Below, in pieces: positions 16,406 to 27,448 of a stretch of DNA of 64,000 bases. The notes under the pieces are model-generated. The model saw nothing but the letters and a program-made list of their open reading frames with translations. It made no database searches and had not been told where the DNA came from. This DNA comes from Pseudorhizobium endolithicum. GTDB lineage: Bacteria > Pseudomonadota > Alphaproteobacteria > Rhizobiales > Rhizobiaceae. Made by a program: the position numbers and the translations under genes. The stretch's first letter is position 1; the number at the start of each line of letters is the position of its first letter. The stretch is taken from NCBI RefSeq assembly GCF_902153245.2, contig NZ_CABFWF030000015.1, positions 1 to 64,000 on the forward strand, read 5' to 3'.

Positions 16406-17275
16406 TTAGCGGGCGAACTGTTCCGGCCAGTCGCGGCGGGTGGCCACCTGCCCTTTGGTGCGCAGCCGGGCGACGTCGGCGAGATCGATGTCGACGAGGA
16501 GCCAGGAGGTCTCCTCGACGGTGTCCGACGGACTTTCGGCGACGATGCCGGAGGGCGGCATGCCGTAGTCGGAGGGGACGTAGAGGGCGGCGCGGCCGCG
16601 GTTTTCGTCCATGGCCGGAGACCAGGGGGCGGTCCCGGCGGTGGGGGAGGAGAGGACGGCAAACTGGTTCTCCAGCGCGCGGGCCTGGGCGCCGATGCGG
16701 ACCCGGAAGCTGCCGGCGAGCGTATCGGTGCAGGAGGGAGCCAGCACCAGTTCCGCGCCGAGTTCGGCGAGCCGGCGGCCGAGCATGGGGAATTCGTTGT
16801 CGTAGCAGATCAGGATGCCGAGCGTGCCGAGATGGGTCTCGAAGGCCTTGAGGCCGTCCTGGCCCGCGGCGATCCCCCATTGCTCGCGCTCGAACCGGGT
16901 CATGATCTGCTTGTCCTGGTGGCCGATCAGCCCGTCGGGGCCGAACAGCCAGGCGCGGTTGCGGTACTGTCCGTCAGGGTCGAGCACGGGGGCGGAACCG
17001 GGCTGGAAGACGATCCGGTGCTTGCGGGCAAGCCCTTCGCAGAGCTCCAGCCAGCGCGGGATCAGCGGCTGGATGCCGGAAATCGAGCCGTGCAGGTCGG
17101 AGCGTGTCGCTGCGTCCAACTGGCCCGCCAGCACCAGGCCGGCATATTCCGGCATGAGCAGGAGTTCTGCCCCCTGGGCGGCGGCCTCCTCCACCAGACC
17201 GGTCAGGTGACGGACATAGTCGTCGAAGCTCTCGATCAACTCTATGGCGTACTGGCAGGCGGCAAGCTTGATCAT
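16406..17275 (-). CDS. Carbon-nitrogen hydrolase (nitrilase superfamily)
   Basis: The 289-aa amidase-like enzyme starts MIKLAACQYAIELIESFDDY. The Glu-Lys-Cys triad is visible: Glu43 in LLLMPEYAG, Lys122 in GHQDKQIMT, and Cys157 in GILICYDNEFP. Its substrate is unknown. Its ATG overlaps the stop of the upstream GNAT gene by 4 nt, so the two are co-translated. The pair is divergent from an NTF2-like gene, an arrangement I associate with rhizobial genomes. The shared context hints at one pathway for modifying a small N-containing compound. Confidence 0.92.
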   Translation of the reverse strand: MIKLAACQYAIELIESFDDYVRHLTGLVEEAAAQGAELLLMPEYAGLVLAGQLDAATRSDLHGSISGIQPLIPRWLELCEGLARKHRIVFQPGSAPVLDPDGQYRNRAWLFGPDGLIGHQDKQIMTRFEREQWGIAAGQDGLKAFETHLGTLGILICYDNEFPMLGRRLAELGAELVLAPSCTDTLAGSFRVRIGAQARALENQFAVLSSPTAGTAPWSPAMDENRGRAALYVPSDYGMPPSGIVAESPSDTVEETSWLLVDIDLADVARLRTKGQVATRRDWPEQFAR

Positions 17276-17865
17276 GCGGCGAGATCCTTGATCCAGAAGG
17301 AGAGGGGTTTTTCGCTTTCCGCCGCTTCATCGAGGTCGCGCCAGGCGAAGGTGGTGCGAAGCTCCGGATGGTGGCGGTAGCCGCGCTTTTCCCAGAAGGC
17401 ATCGAGCGGCACGTAGTCGGCCGGGCGGCGGGGGTGGTCCAGCGGGCGCTCGACGGCGCAGAAGGCCGCATAGCGGAGGCCGAGGCGGCGTGCCTGCGCC
17501 TCGCGCTCGGCGAAGAAGGACACACCGATGCCGCGGCCGCGATAGGCGGGCAGCAGCACGCTTTCGCCGAAATAGAAGTGGTCGGCCGGGTCGCGCCCGG
17601 CGGCGTGGAAGGGCGCCTTCACTTCGTCGGTCTCGGTGGCCATGGGCGTTCCCGTCGAGGCGCCGACGACGACGCCGTCATCGATCGCCAGCACGAAGAT
17701 CGAACCTTGCGAGCGGCCATAGGTGGAAAGATAGCGCTCCTCATAGGCGAGGTCGCCGTCGTAGAGATAGGGGAAGTCGCGGAAGACGGCGATCCTGAGC
17801 CGCGCCACGTCGGCAAAGCAGGCCGCGGCGTCAGCGCCCGAAAAGGTTTTTATTTCTAGGGTCAT
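17272..17865 (-). CDS. GNAT family N-acetyltransferase
   Basis: The 197-aa product carries the acetyl-CoA-binding motif A as LPAYRGRGIGVSFFAEREAQA (near residues 105-125), followed by LRYAAFCAVER. The N-terminus has IAVFRDFPYLYDGD, typical of a GNAT subfamily found beside nitrilases. The acceptor is unknown. It is the first gene of a two-gene operon with the carbon-nitrogen hydrolase. About 80 bp separate it from the divergent NTF2-like gene. Confidence 0.9.
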   Translation of the reverse strand: MTLEIKTFSGADAAACFADVARLRIAVFRDFPYLYDGDLAYEERYLSTYGRSQGSIFVLAIDDGVVVGASTGTPMATETDEVKAPFHAAGRDPADHFYFGESVLLPAYRGRGIGVSFFAEREAQARRLGLRYAAFCAVERPLDHPRRPADYVPLDAFWEKRGYRHHPELRTTFAWRDLDEAAESEKPLSFWIKDLAA

Positions 17866-17946
17866 AGATTATGTTCAGCCGGTTGCGGAGCAGTTATATC
17901 GTCGTGAACCATCCGATCCAACCCTCTGCCAGAACCGGGGACCAGC

Positions 17947-18348
17947 ATGACCGCCACCGAGACCGTCCGCGCCTATTACGACGCCTTCAACGCCCAGGAC
18001 ATGCAGGCCTTCCTGGCCCTGCTGACGGATGACGTGGTGCATGACGTCAACCAGGGGGAGCGGCAGGTGGGCAAGCAGGCCTTCGCGCGATTCATGGAGC
18101 ACATGAACCGGTGCTACCGCGAAAGGCTGACCGACATGGTCATCATGGCCGATGCGGACGGCAGGCGTGCGGCCGCCGAGTTCATCGTCAACGGCGAGTA
18201 TCTGGAGACCGACGAGGGCCTGCCGGAGGCGAGGGGCCAGACCTACCGGCTGCCGGCCGGCGCCTTTTTCGAGATCCGCGAGGGCAAGGTGGCGCGGGTG
18301 ACCAATTACTACAACCTCAACGACTGGATCGCCCAGGTCGGGGAATGA
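17947..18348 (+). CDS. NTF2-like / ketosteroid-isomerase-related protein
   Basis: The 133-aa product has a single SnoaL/NTF2-like cone fold: ETVRAYYDAFNAQDMQAFLALL opens it, and the middle strand contains DVVHDVNQGE. The last strands read FFEIREGKVARVTNYYNLNDWI. Such domains can be enzymes or binding pockets; the presence of Asp and His in the pocket region does not settle which. It is divergent from the GNAT/nitrilase pair. The ribosome binding site is weak (ccgggg). Confidence 0.88.
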   Translation: MTATETVRAYYDAFNAQDMQAFLALLTDDVVHDVNQGERQVGKQAFARFMEHMNRCYRERLTDMVIMADADGRRAAAEFIVNGEYLETDEGLPEARGQTYRLPAGAFFEIREGKVARVTNYYNLNDWIAQVGE

Positions 18349-18507
18349 TTCCGGCGAGGGCCTGCTGCCCTGCGCGCCGGCTGTTGAGCCTGCCGGGCAT
18401 CCTATAGCTGCATATTTCCCCGAAGCCGGTGATCAGGCGGGGCAGGAAGGAATCCGAGGCTGCTGAAGCGAAGAGGACAGACACTGGGACCCCTGGCGGC
18501 AGGAGCG

Positions 18508-20007
18508 ATGGTTTTGCTCCTGTCGATTGTTGCCGCCACTGCGGTGGAACAGTCCCACAACCGGCAGATCGCGCGGGAACTCGCCGCCATCGCAACGCGG
18601 ATAGAAGGGCGGATTGAGACCCAGACGGCGCTGCTGTCTTCCCTGCGCGGCTTCCTGAGCGCCACCGGCTATCGGATCGATCCTCCAGCCATTCGTCGCT
18701 TTCTCGGGCTGAGCGACCAGAACGGGCTGACCGCCGGCATGCAGGGCGTGGGGATCGCGCTTCACCAGAAGGCGGACGATGTCGCTCCGGCAGAGGCGAT
18801 CCTGAAGGACGCCTATGGCCAGGGGCGTGGTGTCTGGCCCGAGACAGACCAGCCCGACCGGTTCCCGATCGTCCTGCTGGAGCCGGCAGACGAGCGCAAC
18901 CGGGCCGCCTATGGCTATGACATGTATGCCGAACCGGTGCGGCGCGAGGCGATGGATCGGGCCTGGCGGTCAGGTGAGGCGGCTGCGACGGCACCGGTCG
19001 AGCTTGTCCAGGAAATCACCGCCGACAAGCAGATCGGCTTCCTGATCTACCTGCCGGTGATCCGCGACGACGGCACGATCCACAGCCTCGTCTATGCGCC
19101 CTACCGTATCGGCGACATGATGCACGAGGTCTTGACTCAGCCGAGCGATCTCGGGGTCACCGCAAGGGTGGTGGATACGGCAACGGGCGTCGTGATGCTC
19201 GAGCCGGACAAGGATCTTGCCTTCAGCGCGAGTTATCCGATCTTAATGGCGGATCGGGAGTGGAGGGTTGATCTCGCCTATCGCGACCGTGCTGCAACCT
19301 TCAACCAGGCGTCCTTTCTCCTGCTGGTCGGCGGCGGGCTCGTGGCGGTTCTGCTGCAGTGGCTCCTGCAGCAGCGCGAGCAGAGGATCCAGGCCGAACT
19401 GGATGCCGCGCGCGAGGTCCGGCGCTCGGCCGAGCTTCGCGGCCTGCTCCTGGAGGAGACGAGACACCGCCTGAAGAACTCCGTGGCGCGGATTTCGGCG
19501 ATCGCGCGGCTGACGGCCCGGCAGGTGGAGACGAAGGAGGATTTCCTCACCCTGTTCGAGCGGCAGCTCCACGCGCTCGCAGCGGCACAGGACCTTCTCA
19601 ACCCCGCACTGGGGGGCGGGGTTGACCTGCGTGCCCTGCTGGACGCCGAACTTGCCTCTGTTGGCGGCAACCGCGAAGCGATCGTCGTTGAGGGGCAGCC
19701 TGTTCGTCTCGACTCCAACCAGGCCCAGGCGCTCGGGCTGATCCTCCACGAACTGCTGACCAATTCCTTGAAATATGGCGCGCTGTCGCAGGAGCAGGGC
19801 CTGCTGACGGTCCGCTGGACGGTTCTGGAGCGGGTCAGGATGGAGTGGATCGAGACCGGAGCGAGACCGGCGGACGCCCAGGCATCGGGTTTCGGTACCC
19901 GGCTGATCGATACGCTGGTGACGCGCCAGCTCGGCGGCCGACTGTCGCGGCGGCCGGCCGAAGACGGCATGAGGATCGACATAGACTGGCCTCCGGCTGC
20001 TCGCTGA
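18508..20007 (+). CDS. CHASE-domain HWE-family sensor histidine kinase
   Basis: The 499-aa membrane receptor has a first membrane helix at the extreme N-terminus (VLLLSIVAATAV), then a periplasmic CHASE domain (about 50-200; GMQGVGIALHQKA, WPETDQPDRFPIVLLEPADERN). A second helix (about 270-290, FLLLVGGGLVAVLLQWLL) follows. The HWE kinase core has the phospho-acceptor His320 in EETRHRLKNSVARI, the N-box LILHELLTNSLKYG and the family WxE (MEWIETG). ATG 18508 gives a truncated-looking first helix. The frame is open upstream to 18433, and an in-frame CTG at 18460 behind 'aggaagga' would add KRRGQTLGPLAAGA. No response regulator is adjacent. Confidence 0.9.
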   Translation: MVLLLSIVAATAVEQSHNRQIARELAAIATRIEGRIETQTALLSSLRGFLSATGYRIDPPAIRRFLGLSDQNGLTAGMQGVGIALHQKADDVAPAEAILKDAYGQGRGVWPETDQPDRFPIVLLEPADERNRAAYGYDMYAEPVRREAMDRAWRSGEAAATAPVELVQEITADKQIGFLIYLPVIRDDGTIHSLVYAPYRIGDMMHEVLTQPSDLGVTARVVDTATGVVMLEPDKDLAFSASYPILMADREWRVDLAYRDRAATFNQASFLLLVGGGLVAVLLQWLLQQREQRIQAELDAAREVRRSAELRGLLLEETRHRLKNSVARISAIARLTARQVETKEDFLTLFERQLHALAAAQDLLNPALGGGVDLRALLDAELASVGGNREAIVVEGQPVRLDSNQAQALGLILHELLTNSLKYGALSQEQGLLTVRWTVLERVRMEWIETGARPADAQASGFGTRLIDTLVTRQLGGRLSRRPAEDGMRIDIDWPPAAR

Positions 20008-20050
20008 ACCCGGTCACGGTCTTTCTTCTTCTGCGCAAATCTCCTTGACT

Positions 20051-20083
20051 CCATCATAAGAGAAATGAATTCTTCTATGATGG
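20051..20083. promoter_or_regulatory. Putative operator overlapping the XRE-cupin start
   Basis: A perfect 8-bp inverted repeat, CCATCATA (20051-20058) and TATGATGG (20076-20083), has a 17-nt spacer that contains the start codon at 20065. HTH_XRE regulators often bind such sites to control themselves. Autoregulation is inference. Confidence 0.45.
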
Positions 20084-20655
20084 ACGATGCCAGCCGCAAC
20101 TTCGATCGGTCGATCGGCGACCGGGTGCGATCGCTCCGCGCAAGGCGGGGGCTGACCCTGACCGAGCTCGCCCAGCGTTCGGGCGTCAGCCGAGCAATGA
20201 TCTCCCGCATCGAGCGCGCCGACGCCAGCCCGACTGCCGCGCTCCTCGCCCGAATTTGCGAGGCTTTGGGGGAGACGCTCTCGGCCTTCTTCGCCGATGA
20301 GGACGTGCCGGCTTCGGCGCTCAGCCGGAGGGCAGGACAGAGGCTGTGGCGTGATCCCCATACGGGCTATCTGCGCCGCTCGATCTCGCCGGCGGGCATG
20401 GGAAGCCGCGTCGACGTCGTCGAGGTGGAGTTCCCGCCGGGGGCAAGGGTTGCCTTCCCGCCGAGGGGGGAAAGCAAGGTGATGACGCAGCATGTCTGGC
20501 TGTTCGAGGGCGAATTGCAGATGACGGTCGGCGAGATGCTGCACCGCCTGCTGCCGGGCGACTGCCTGTTCATGGACCTCGGCGATGCCTTCGAATTCCA
20601 CAATCCCGGCAAGACAGCCGCCCGCTATGCAGTGATCCTCGACCAAGGTCACTGA
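20065..20655 (+). CDS. XRE-family regulator with C-terminal cupin
   Basis: The 196-aa product has an HTH_XRE domain at residues 16-70 (GDRVRSLRARRGLTLTELAQ, SRAMISRIERADASPTAALL) and a cupin at about 100-190 (VEFPPGARVAFPP, HVWLFEGELQM, LLPGDCLFMDLGDAFEFHNPG). Proteins of this plan sense a small ligand through the cupin and repress nearby genes. The GNAT gene begins 14 nt downstream with its own 'aaggagc' site, so it is the probable target and partner. A putative operator overlaps the start. MMDD at 20077-20080 is an alternative start. Confidence 0.92.
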   Translation: MNSSMMDDASRNFDRSIGDRVRSLRARRGLTLTELAQRSGVSRAMISRIERADASPTAALLARICEALGETLSAFFADEDVPASALSRRAGQRLWRDPHTGYLRRSISPAGMGSRVDVVEVEFPPGARVAFPPRGESKVMTQHVWLFEGELQMTVGEMLHRLLPGDCLFMDLGDAFEFHNPGKTAARYAVILDQGH

Positions 20656-20669
20656 CAGAAACAAGGAGC

Positions 20670-21230
20670 ATGCAGATCGTGACCGCAGCCATACGCATTG
20701 CCGATGCCGAGACCGCCATGGCAGCCATCCCGGATCTTTGCGAGGTGCTTTCCGACTGCATCAATGGCGGAGCGTCGCTGGGTTTCATGCTTCCCTTCAA
20801 GCCTGAGGATTCGGCCGACTACTGGCGCGGCATCGCCGAGCAGGTCGGGTCGGGCGGTATCATCCTCGCTCTCGCCGAGATGGAAGGAAGGGTCGTGGGA
20901 ACCGTACAGGTGGGACTTGCATCCAAGCCGAACCAGCCGCATCGCGGCGACCTGATGAAGCTTCTCGTGCACCGCTCGGCCCGCGGTCTGGGCCTCTCGC
21001 GCCTGCTGATGCAGGCGGTCGAGGCGGAGGCGGCGCGGCGGGATCGCACGCTGCTGGTGCTCGACACCGCGACCGGCAGCGAGGCGGAGGCGATCTACCC
21101 GCGCTTCGGCTGGGAAAGGGTGGGCGTCATCCCGGACTATGCGATGTGGCCGGACGGCGGCTTTTGCGGCACCACCCTTTTCTACAAGCGGATCGGATTG
21201 CCAGGCTCTCTGCAAGCGGCCGGGATGTGA
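20670..21230 (+). CDS. GNAT family N-acetyltransferase
   Basis: The 186-aa product shows the GNAT core: GIILALAEMEGRVVGTVQVGLA (strands 2-4), then motif A KLLVHRSARGLGLSRLLMQAVEAEA with the R/Q-x-x-G-x-G/A-type loop ARGLGL. YPRFGWERVGVIPDYAMWPDG is the C-terminal substrate-lid region typical of aminoglycoside- or amino-acid-acting relatives. It is in one operon with the XRE-cupin regulator. The substrate is unknown. Confidence 0.9.
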   Translation: MQIVTAAIRIADAETAMAAIPDLCEVLSDCINGGASLGFMLPFKPEDSADYWRGIAEQVGSGGIILALAEMEGRVVGTVQVGLASKPNQPHRGDLMKLLVHRSARGLGLSRLLMQAVEAEAARRDRTLLVLDTATGSEAEAIYPRFGWERVGVIPDYAMWPDGGFCGTTLFYKRIGLPGSLQAAGM

Positions 21231-21242
21231 GCCGGAAAAGTC

Positions 21243-21267
21243 GGAACATCGGTTCCTGCCGGGGGTT
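21243..21267 (+). promoter_or_regulatory. EcfG/RpoE2-type promoter
   Basis: GGAAC (21243-21247), 17 nt, GTT (21265-21267). It ends 35 nt before the ATG of the 57-aa gene. Confidence 0.55.
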
Positions 21268-21302
21268 ACGTCTTCGTCACCAACCCAAAGACGGAGACGA
21301 CG

Positions 21303-21476
21303 ATGACGAAGAGCGATGTTGAACAGGCCATAAAGCGGGCGGAACGCCAGGTGGAGAACACCAGCGCGGGCGGACATCTCGGCGGGACCTATTATGGCCA
21401 GGAAGCGGACGGCAAGACCGCGACCACCACCGACCGCTTCGGCTCCAAGGCAAGGCCCAACAACGGCAGCAACTGA
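21303..21476 (+). CDS. 57-aa small soluble protein, function unknown
   Basis: The product starts MTKSDVEQAIKRAERQVENT. It is hydrophilic, with an N-terminal helix and a Gly/Thr-rich tail (GGHLGGTYYGQEADGKTA), and contains no Cys. I recognise no domain. Support comes from the 'acggagacgacg' upstream purine stretch, an EcfG-type promoter 35 nt upstream and a strong terminator right after the stop. The unit is therefore monocistronic and probably stress-induced. Confidence 0.75.
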   Translation: MTKSDVEQAIKRAERQVENTSAGGHLGGTYYGQEADGKTATTTDRFGSKARPNNGSN

Positions 21477-21490
21477 GATCGTATGAGTTG

Positions 21491-21528
21491 AAGAATAGGC
21501 CCCGCACGCGTGCGGGGCCTATTCTTTT
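21491..21528 (+). terminator. Rho-independent terminator
   Basis: A 15-bp perfect stem (agaataggccccgca / tgcggggcctattct) with the 4-nt loop cgcg is followed by TTT. It is the strongest hairpin of its kind in this part of the window. Confidence 0.92.
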
Positions 21529-21604
21529 GATGTTGAGCCAGATCAAGGGCACGCCCACGCAAGCGGGTAGGCTGCAGGTGCTTGAATAGCTGTGGAGGCG
21601 CCTT

Positions 21605-21787
21605 ATGCTCGGCTTCGTTGCTGAAACTATCCTTCGCCCGGCCGGTGCGATCGTTGAATGGTATGCGGGTCGCGATGCGAATGGTTTTGCCGTCCATCAG
21701 CTGATCGTCGCCCTGATCGCCATGGCTCTCTTCTGCATCGCCGTTCTCTACTGGCCGCGGGTGTGGCGCGGCCTCCTCCATCGGTAG
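21605..21787 (+). CDS. 60-aa membrane protein, function unknown
   Basis: The product starts MLGFVAETILRPAGAIVEWY and has one clear membrane helix (residues 33-50, LIVALIAMALFCIAVLYW) followed by a basic end (PRVWRGLLHR). It may have a second, amphipathic N-terminal helix. The ribosome binding site 'tggaggcgcctt' is strong. It converges with the small membrane protein on the other strand. It resembles no family I can name. Confidence 0.6.
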   Translation: MLGFVAETILRPAGAIVEWYAGRDANGFAVHQLIVALIAMALFCIAVLYWPRVWRGLLHR

Positions 21788-21799
21788 ATTCGCAGGACG

Positions 21800-21970
21800 T
21801 CAACGGGCGGCCGCGTTGAGGTCTTCTGCAAGGTAGACGCGCGCCGACGAGGGACCGTCTTCGAGCGATGCCGCAAGGAAGCCGCCGCCTGCGATAACGG
21901 CAAGCATAAAGAGAATGGCGGTTCCGAAGCCGCCCTTTGCGGGGCGGCGTGACGAATAGTGATATGACAT
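21800..21970 (-). CDS. 56-aa single-pass membrane protein, stress promoter
   Basis: The product starts MSYHYSSRRPAKGGFGTAIL. One membrane helix covers about residues 15-35 (GTAILFMLAVIAGGGFLAA), and a short acidic tail follows (LEDGPSSARVYLAEDL). The ribosome binding site 'ggaggcttctc' is ideal, and an exact EcfG-type promoter ends 27 nt upstream. Being short, it is easily missed by gene finders. Confidence 0.7.
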   Translation of the reverse strand: MSYHYSSRRPAKGGFGTAILFMLAVIAGGGFLAASLEDGPSSARVYLAEDLNAAAR

Positions 21971-21997
21971 GAGAAGCCTCCGAGAAGATGCTTCTAC

Positions 21998-22023
21998 AAC
22001 GGGCTGAGACCCCGGCCGGTTCC
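21998..22023 (-). promoter_or_regulatory. EcfG/RpoE2-type promoter
   Basis: On the minus strand GGAAC (22023-22019), 17 nt, CGTT (22001-21998): an exact consensus match. It is 27 nt upstream of the ATG at 21970. Confidence 0.65.
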
Positions 22024-22109
22024 GCGGTCTGGGATGAAAAGTAGAAAGTTCTAATGGAATGGGCGGCGAGGTCCGTGCGCACCGGTCCTCGCCGCGTATC
22101 CGGACGGGC

Positions 22110-23255
<1,146 letters not shown>

Positions 23256-23349
23256 CTAGAGGCTCGGCGCGCTGGCCGGGAAGCGGAAGTGCAGCCCGCA
23301 GCCGATGCGTGGAACAGGAGGGGTGCCGGCAGGGCCGGCACCCTTGGCA

Positions 23350-25671
<2,322 letters not shown>

Positions 25672-25676
25672 CGAAA

Positions 25677-25698
25677 AGAGCGGGCCCGGGCCCGCTCT
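25677..25698. terminator. Bidirectional hairpin between convergent genes
   Basis: A perfectly palindromic 22-nt sequence (agagcgggccc/gggcccgctct) sits between the stops of mbfA and the BTLCP gene. A-rich flank on the left supplies a U-run for the minus-strand transcript. Confidence 0.75.
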
Positions 25699-25722
25699 CC
25701 GTGACTTCGCATGGAACCTTGA

Positions 25723-26337
25723 TCAGCGAAGGGCGCCGACTAGGACGTCGCGGCCGTTCTCGATGCTGACCCAGCGGCCCGTATTGAACGAGGCCTGCCG
25801 CTTCAGGAAGGTGTAGGAGGTCTCGTGCCAGAGCTTCACCTCGCGATCGAGATTATCGAGGATGAAGTCGCCCTGGGCCGTTCGCACCGTCAGGACCGCA
25901 TGTCCTTCGCCATCCGGCTTGCGAACCACCGTGATCAGCAGGTCGGAGAGCGAGAAGCCCCTGGCCGCCAGTTCGCGCCGCTTGAGGAGCGCGTAGTCTT
26001 CGCAGTCGCCGACATCCTTCGGGTAGACCCAGACCTCTTCGCGCCCATAGATGTCCTTGTCGGTCATCGCCTGGATACGCGAATTGACGGAGTCGTTGAC
26101 GCTCTTGATGAGCGACCAGCCGCGGGGAGTGAGCTTGGGCGCGGGCTTGGAAGCGACGCGCTTGTTGCACTCGCTCGGGTTCTGGCGGCAGAATTCGTAG
26201 TGTCCGATGGGCTGGGAGGTCACCGCCCCCGTCACCATGTTGGCCTGGGCGCGAGGCGCCGGTACGGCTGCAGTGGTCGGCGCAAGTACAGAGGCGAGGA
26301 TCACAGCAATGAGCTGTGCCTTCAAGGCAATTTTCAT
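25723..26337 (-). CDS. Bacterial transglutaminase-like cysteine peptidase (BTLCP)
   Basis: The 204-aa exported protein has a signal peptide (MKIALKAQLIAVILASVLAP). The catalytic triad of the transglutaminase-like fold is visible: Cys112 in VGDCEDYALLKR, His146 in GEGHAVLTV and Asp161 in FILDNLD. BTLCP relatives include LapG-type periplasmic proteases, but this one is of the short rhizobial class whose substrates are unknown. A perfect inverted repeat (26354-26374) lies 17 nt upstream of its ATG in the leader region. Confidence 0.92.
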   Translation of the reverse strand: MKIALKAQLIAVILASVLAPTTAAVPAPRAQANMVTGAVTSQPIGHYEFCRQNPSECNKRVASKPAPKLTPRGWSLIKSVNDSVNSRIQAMTDKDIYGREEVWVYPKDVGDCEDYALLKRRELAARGFSLSDLLITVVRKPDGEGHAVLTVRTAQGDFILDNLDREVKLWHETSYTFLKRQASFNTGRWVSIENGRDVLVGALR

Positions 26338-26353
26338 GGACCCGTCCCTTCAA

Positions 26354-26374
26354 GTCTTAACAAAACGTTAAGAC
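26354..26374. promoter_or_regulatory. Inverted repeat upstream of the BTLCP gene
   Basis: gtcttaac (26354-26361) and gttaagac (26367-26374) are perfect 8-bp arms with loop aaaac. The position suggests an operator or a leader hairpin for the minus-strand gene starting at 26337. Confidence 0.4.
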
Positions 26375-26468
26375 GGGGTGGCCCGGAGTGTCAATCGATC
26401 AACTTTTACTGATCCATTTTGAGAGTGAATATGGTTAAAGGTGATGCTTTTTAGCCGCAGCTTAATTA

Positions 26469-27272
26469 TTAATCATTATTTATGAGGGTGCCGATCGCGG
26501 AGAGGAGTTTCTCGATGTCCTGGGGCCGCGAAAGACGGTGGTCGCCGTCGCGGATCAGGGTCAGAACGACATCGTCGGCCGGAAGGTGCTCCACGAGCTT
26601 CAGGGCGTGGCGGTAAGGCACGTCCGGATCCGCCATGCCCTGCAGGATGTGCACCGGGCAGCCGGTCTCGATGATCCCGGTGAGTACGAGGTTGCGGCGA
26701 CCGTCTTCGAGAAGACCCCGAGTATAGATGTTCGGCTCCGGGCCGTATTCCGAGTGCTCTTCGAAATACCCTTTCTCGTCGAGGGTGGCGCGTTGCGCGT
26801 CGGTGAGATGGGGTTCGACGAGGTCGCAGGTGAAGTCGGGAGCGGGCGCGATCAGCACCATGCCAACAACCTGCGGCCTGTGGCCGCGGCGGCGAAGCTC
26901 CTGGACCAGCCGCAATGCGATCCAGCCGCCCATCGAGGAGCCGACCAGGACGACCTGCAGGGGCTTCACCGCGTCAAGAACCGCGAGCGCCTCCTCAAGC
27001 CATCGGGAGATGGTGCCGTCGCGGAACTCTCCGCCCGAGGCGCCGTGGCCGGAATAGTCGAAGCGGACCGCCCCCAATCCTTCCCGGATGGCGAAGGCAT
27101 CCATCTCGACCGCCTTCGTGCCGGTCATGTCCGAGCGGTAGCCGCCGAGCCAGACGAGCGTCGGACCTCCGGCGGTGGCGGACCGCCGGAGGATGGCGAT
27201 CTGCCGTTCGGTGCCCGGACCGCCGACGGTGATCGTCATCGGTTCGGGTGGCGTGATCTCGATCTGCGACAT
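26469..27272 (-). CDS. Alpha/beta hydrolase
   Basis: The 267-aa cytosolic hydrolase has the oxyanion-region sequence LVWLGGYRSDMTG, the nucleophile elbow GSSMGGW (near residue 112), DPDVPYRHALKL supplying an acid, and the catalytic His in RDGDHRLSRPQDI near the C-terminus. It resembles palmitoyl-protein thioesterase-like ABHD10/YqiA-type hydrolases. Its substrate is unknown. It is divergent from infC. Confidence 0.9.
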   Translation of the reverse strand: MSQIEITPPEPMTITVGGPGTERQIAILRRSATAGGPTLVWLGGYRSDMTGTKAVEMDAFAIREGLGAVRFDYSGHGASGGEFRDGTISRWLEEALAVLDAVKPLQVVLVGSSMGGWIALRLVQELRRRGHRPQVVGMVLIAPAPDFTCDLVEPHLTDAQRATLDEKGYFEEHSEYGPEPNIYTRGLLEDGRRNLVLTGIIETGCPVHILQGMADPDVPYRHALKLVEHLPADDVVLTLIRDGDHRLSRPQDIEKLLSAIGTLINND

Positions 27273-27448
27273 GGCGGCCTCCTTTGTTGGCCGCCTTATA
27301 AAACAGATTCTTACTCTGTCGGCAGCAGGTGATTTTCCTGCAAAGCTATGCTATTGACTTCGCCGTCGTGATCACGACATTGCCGACGCCTTCGCGAATT
27401 GCGTGGGTTTTTCTGCCCGATACCGAAACAGCCAAGGAGAATACGACC

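Noticed and set aside
22041-22052. TAGAA-AG-TTCTA resembling an Irr ICE
   Set aside because: The half-sites are 2 nt apart instead of 3, and the flanking bases do not fit. The exact EcfG promoter nearer to the gene explains expression better.
23321-23343. 10-bp perfect hairpin between the two DctP genes, considered as a terminator
   Set aside because: No U-run follows on the minus strand. It may modulate read-through, but a terminator call is not supported.
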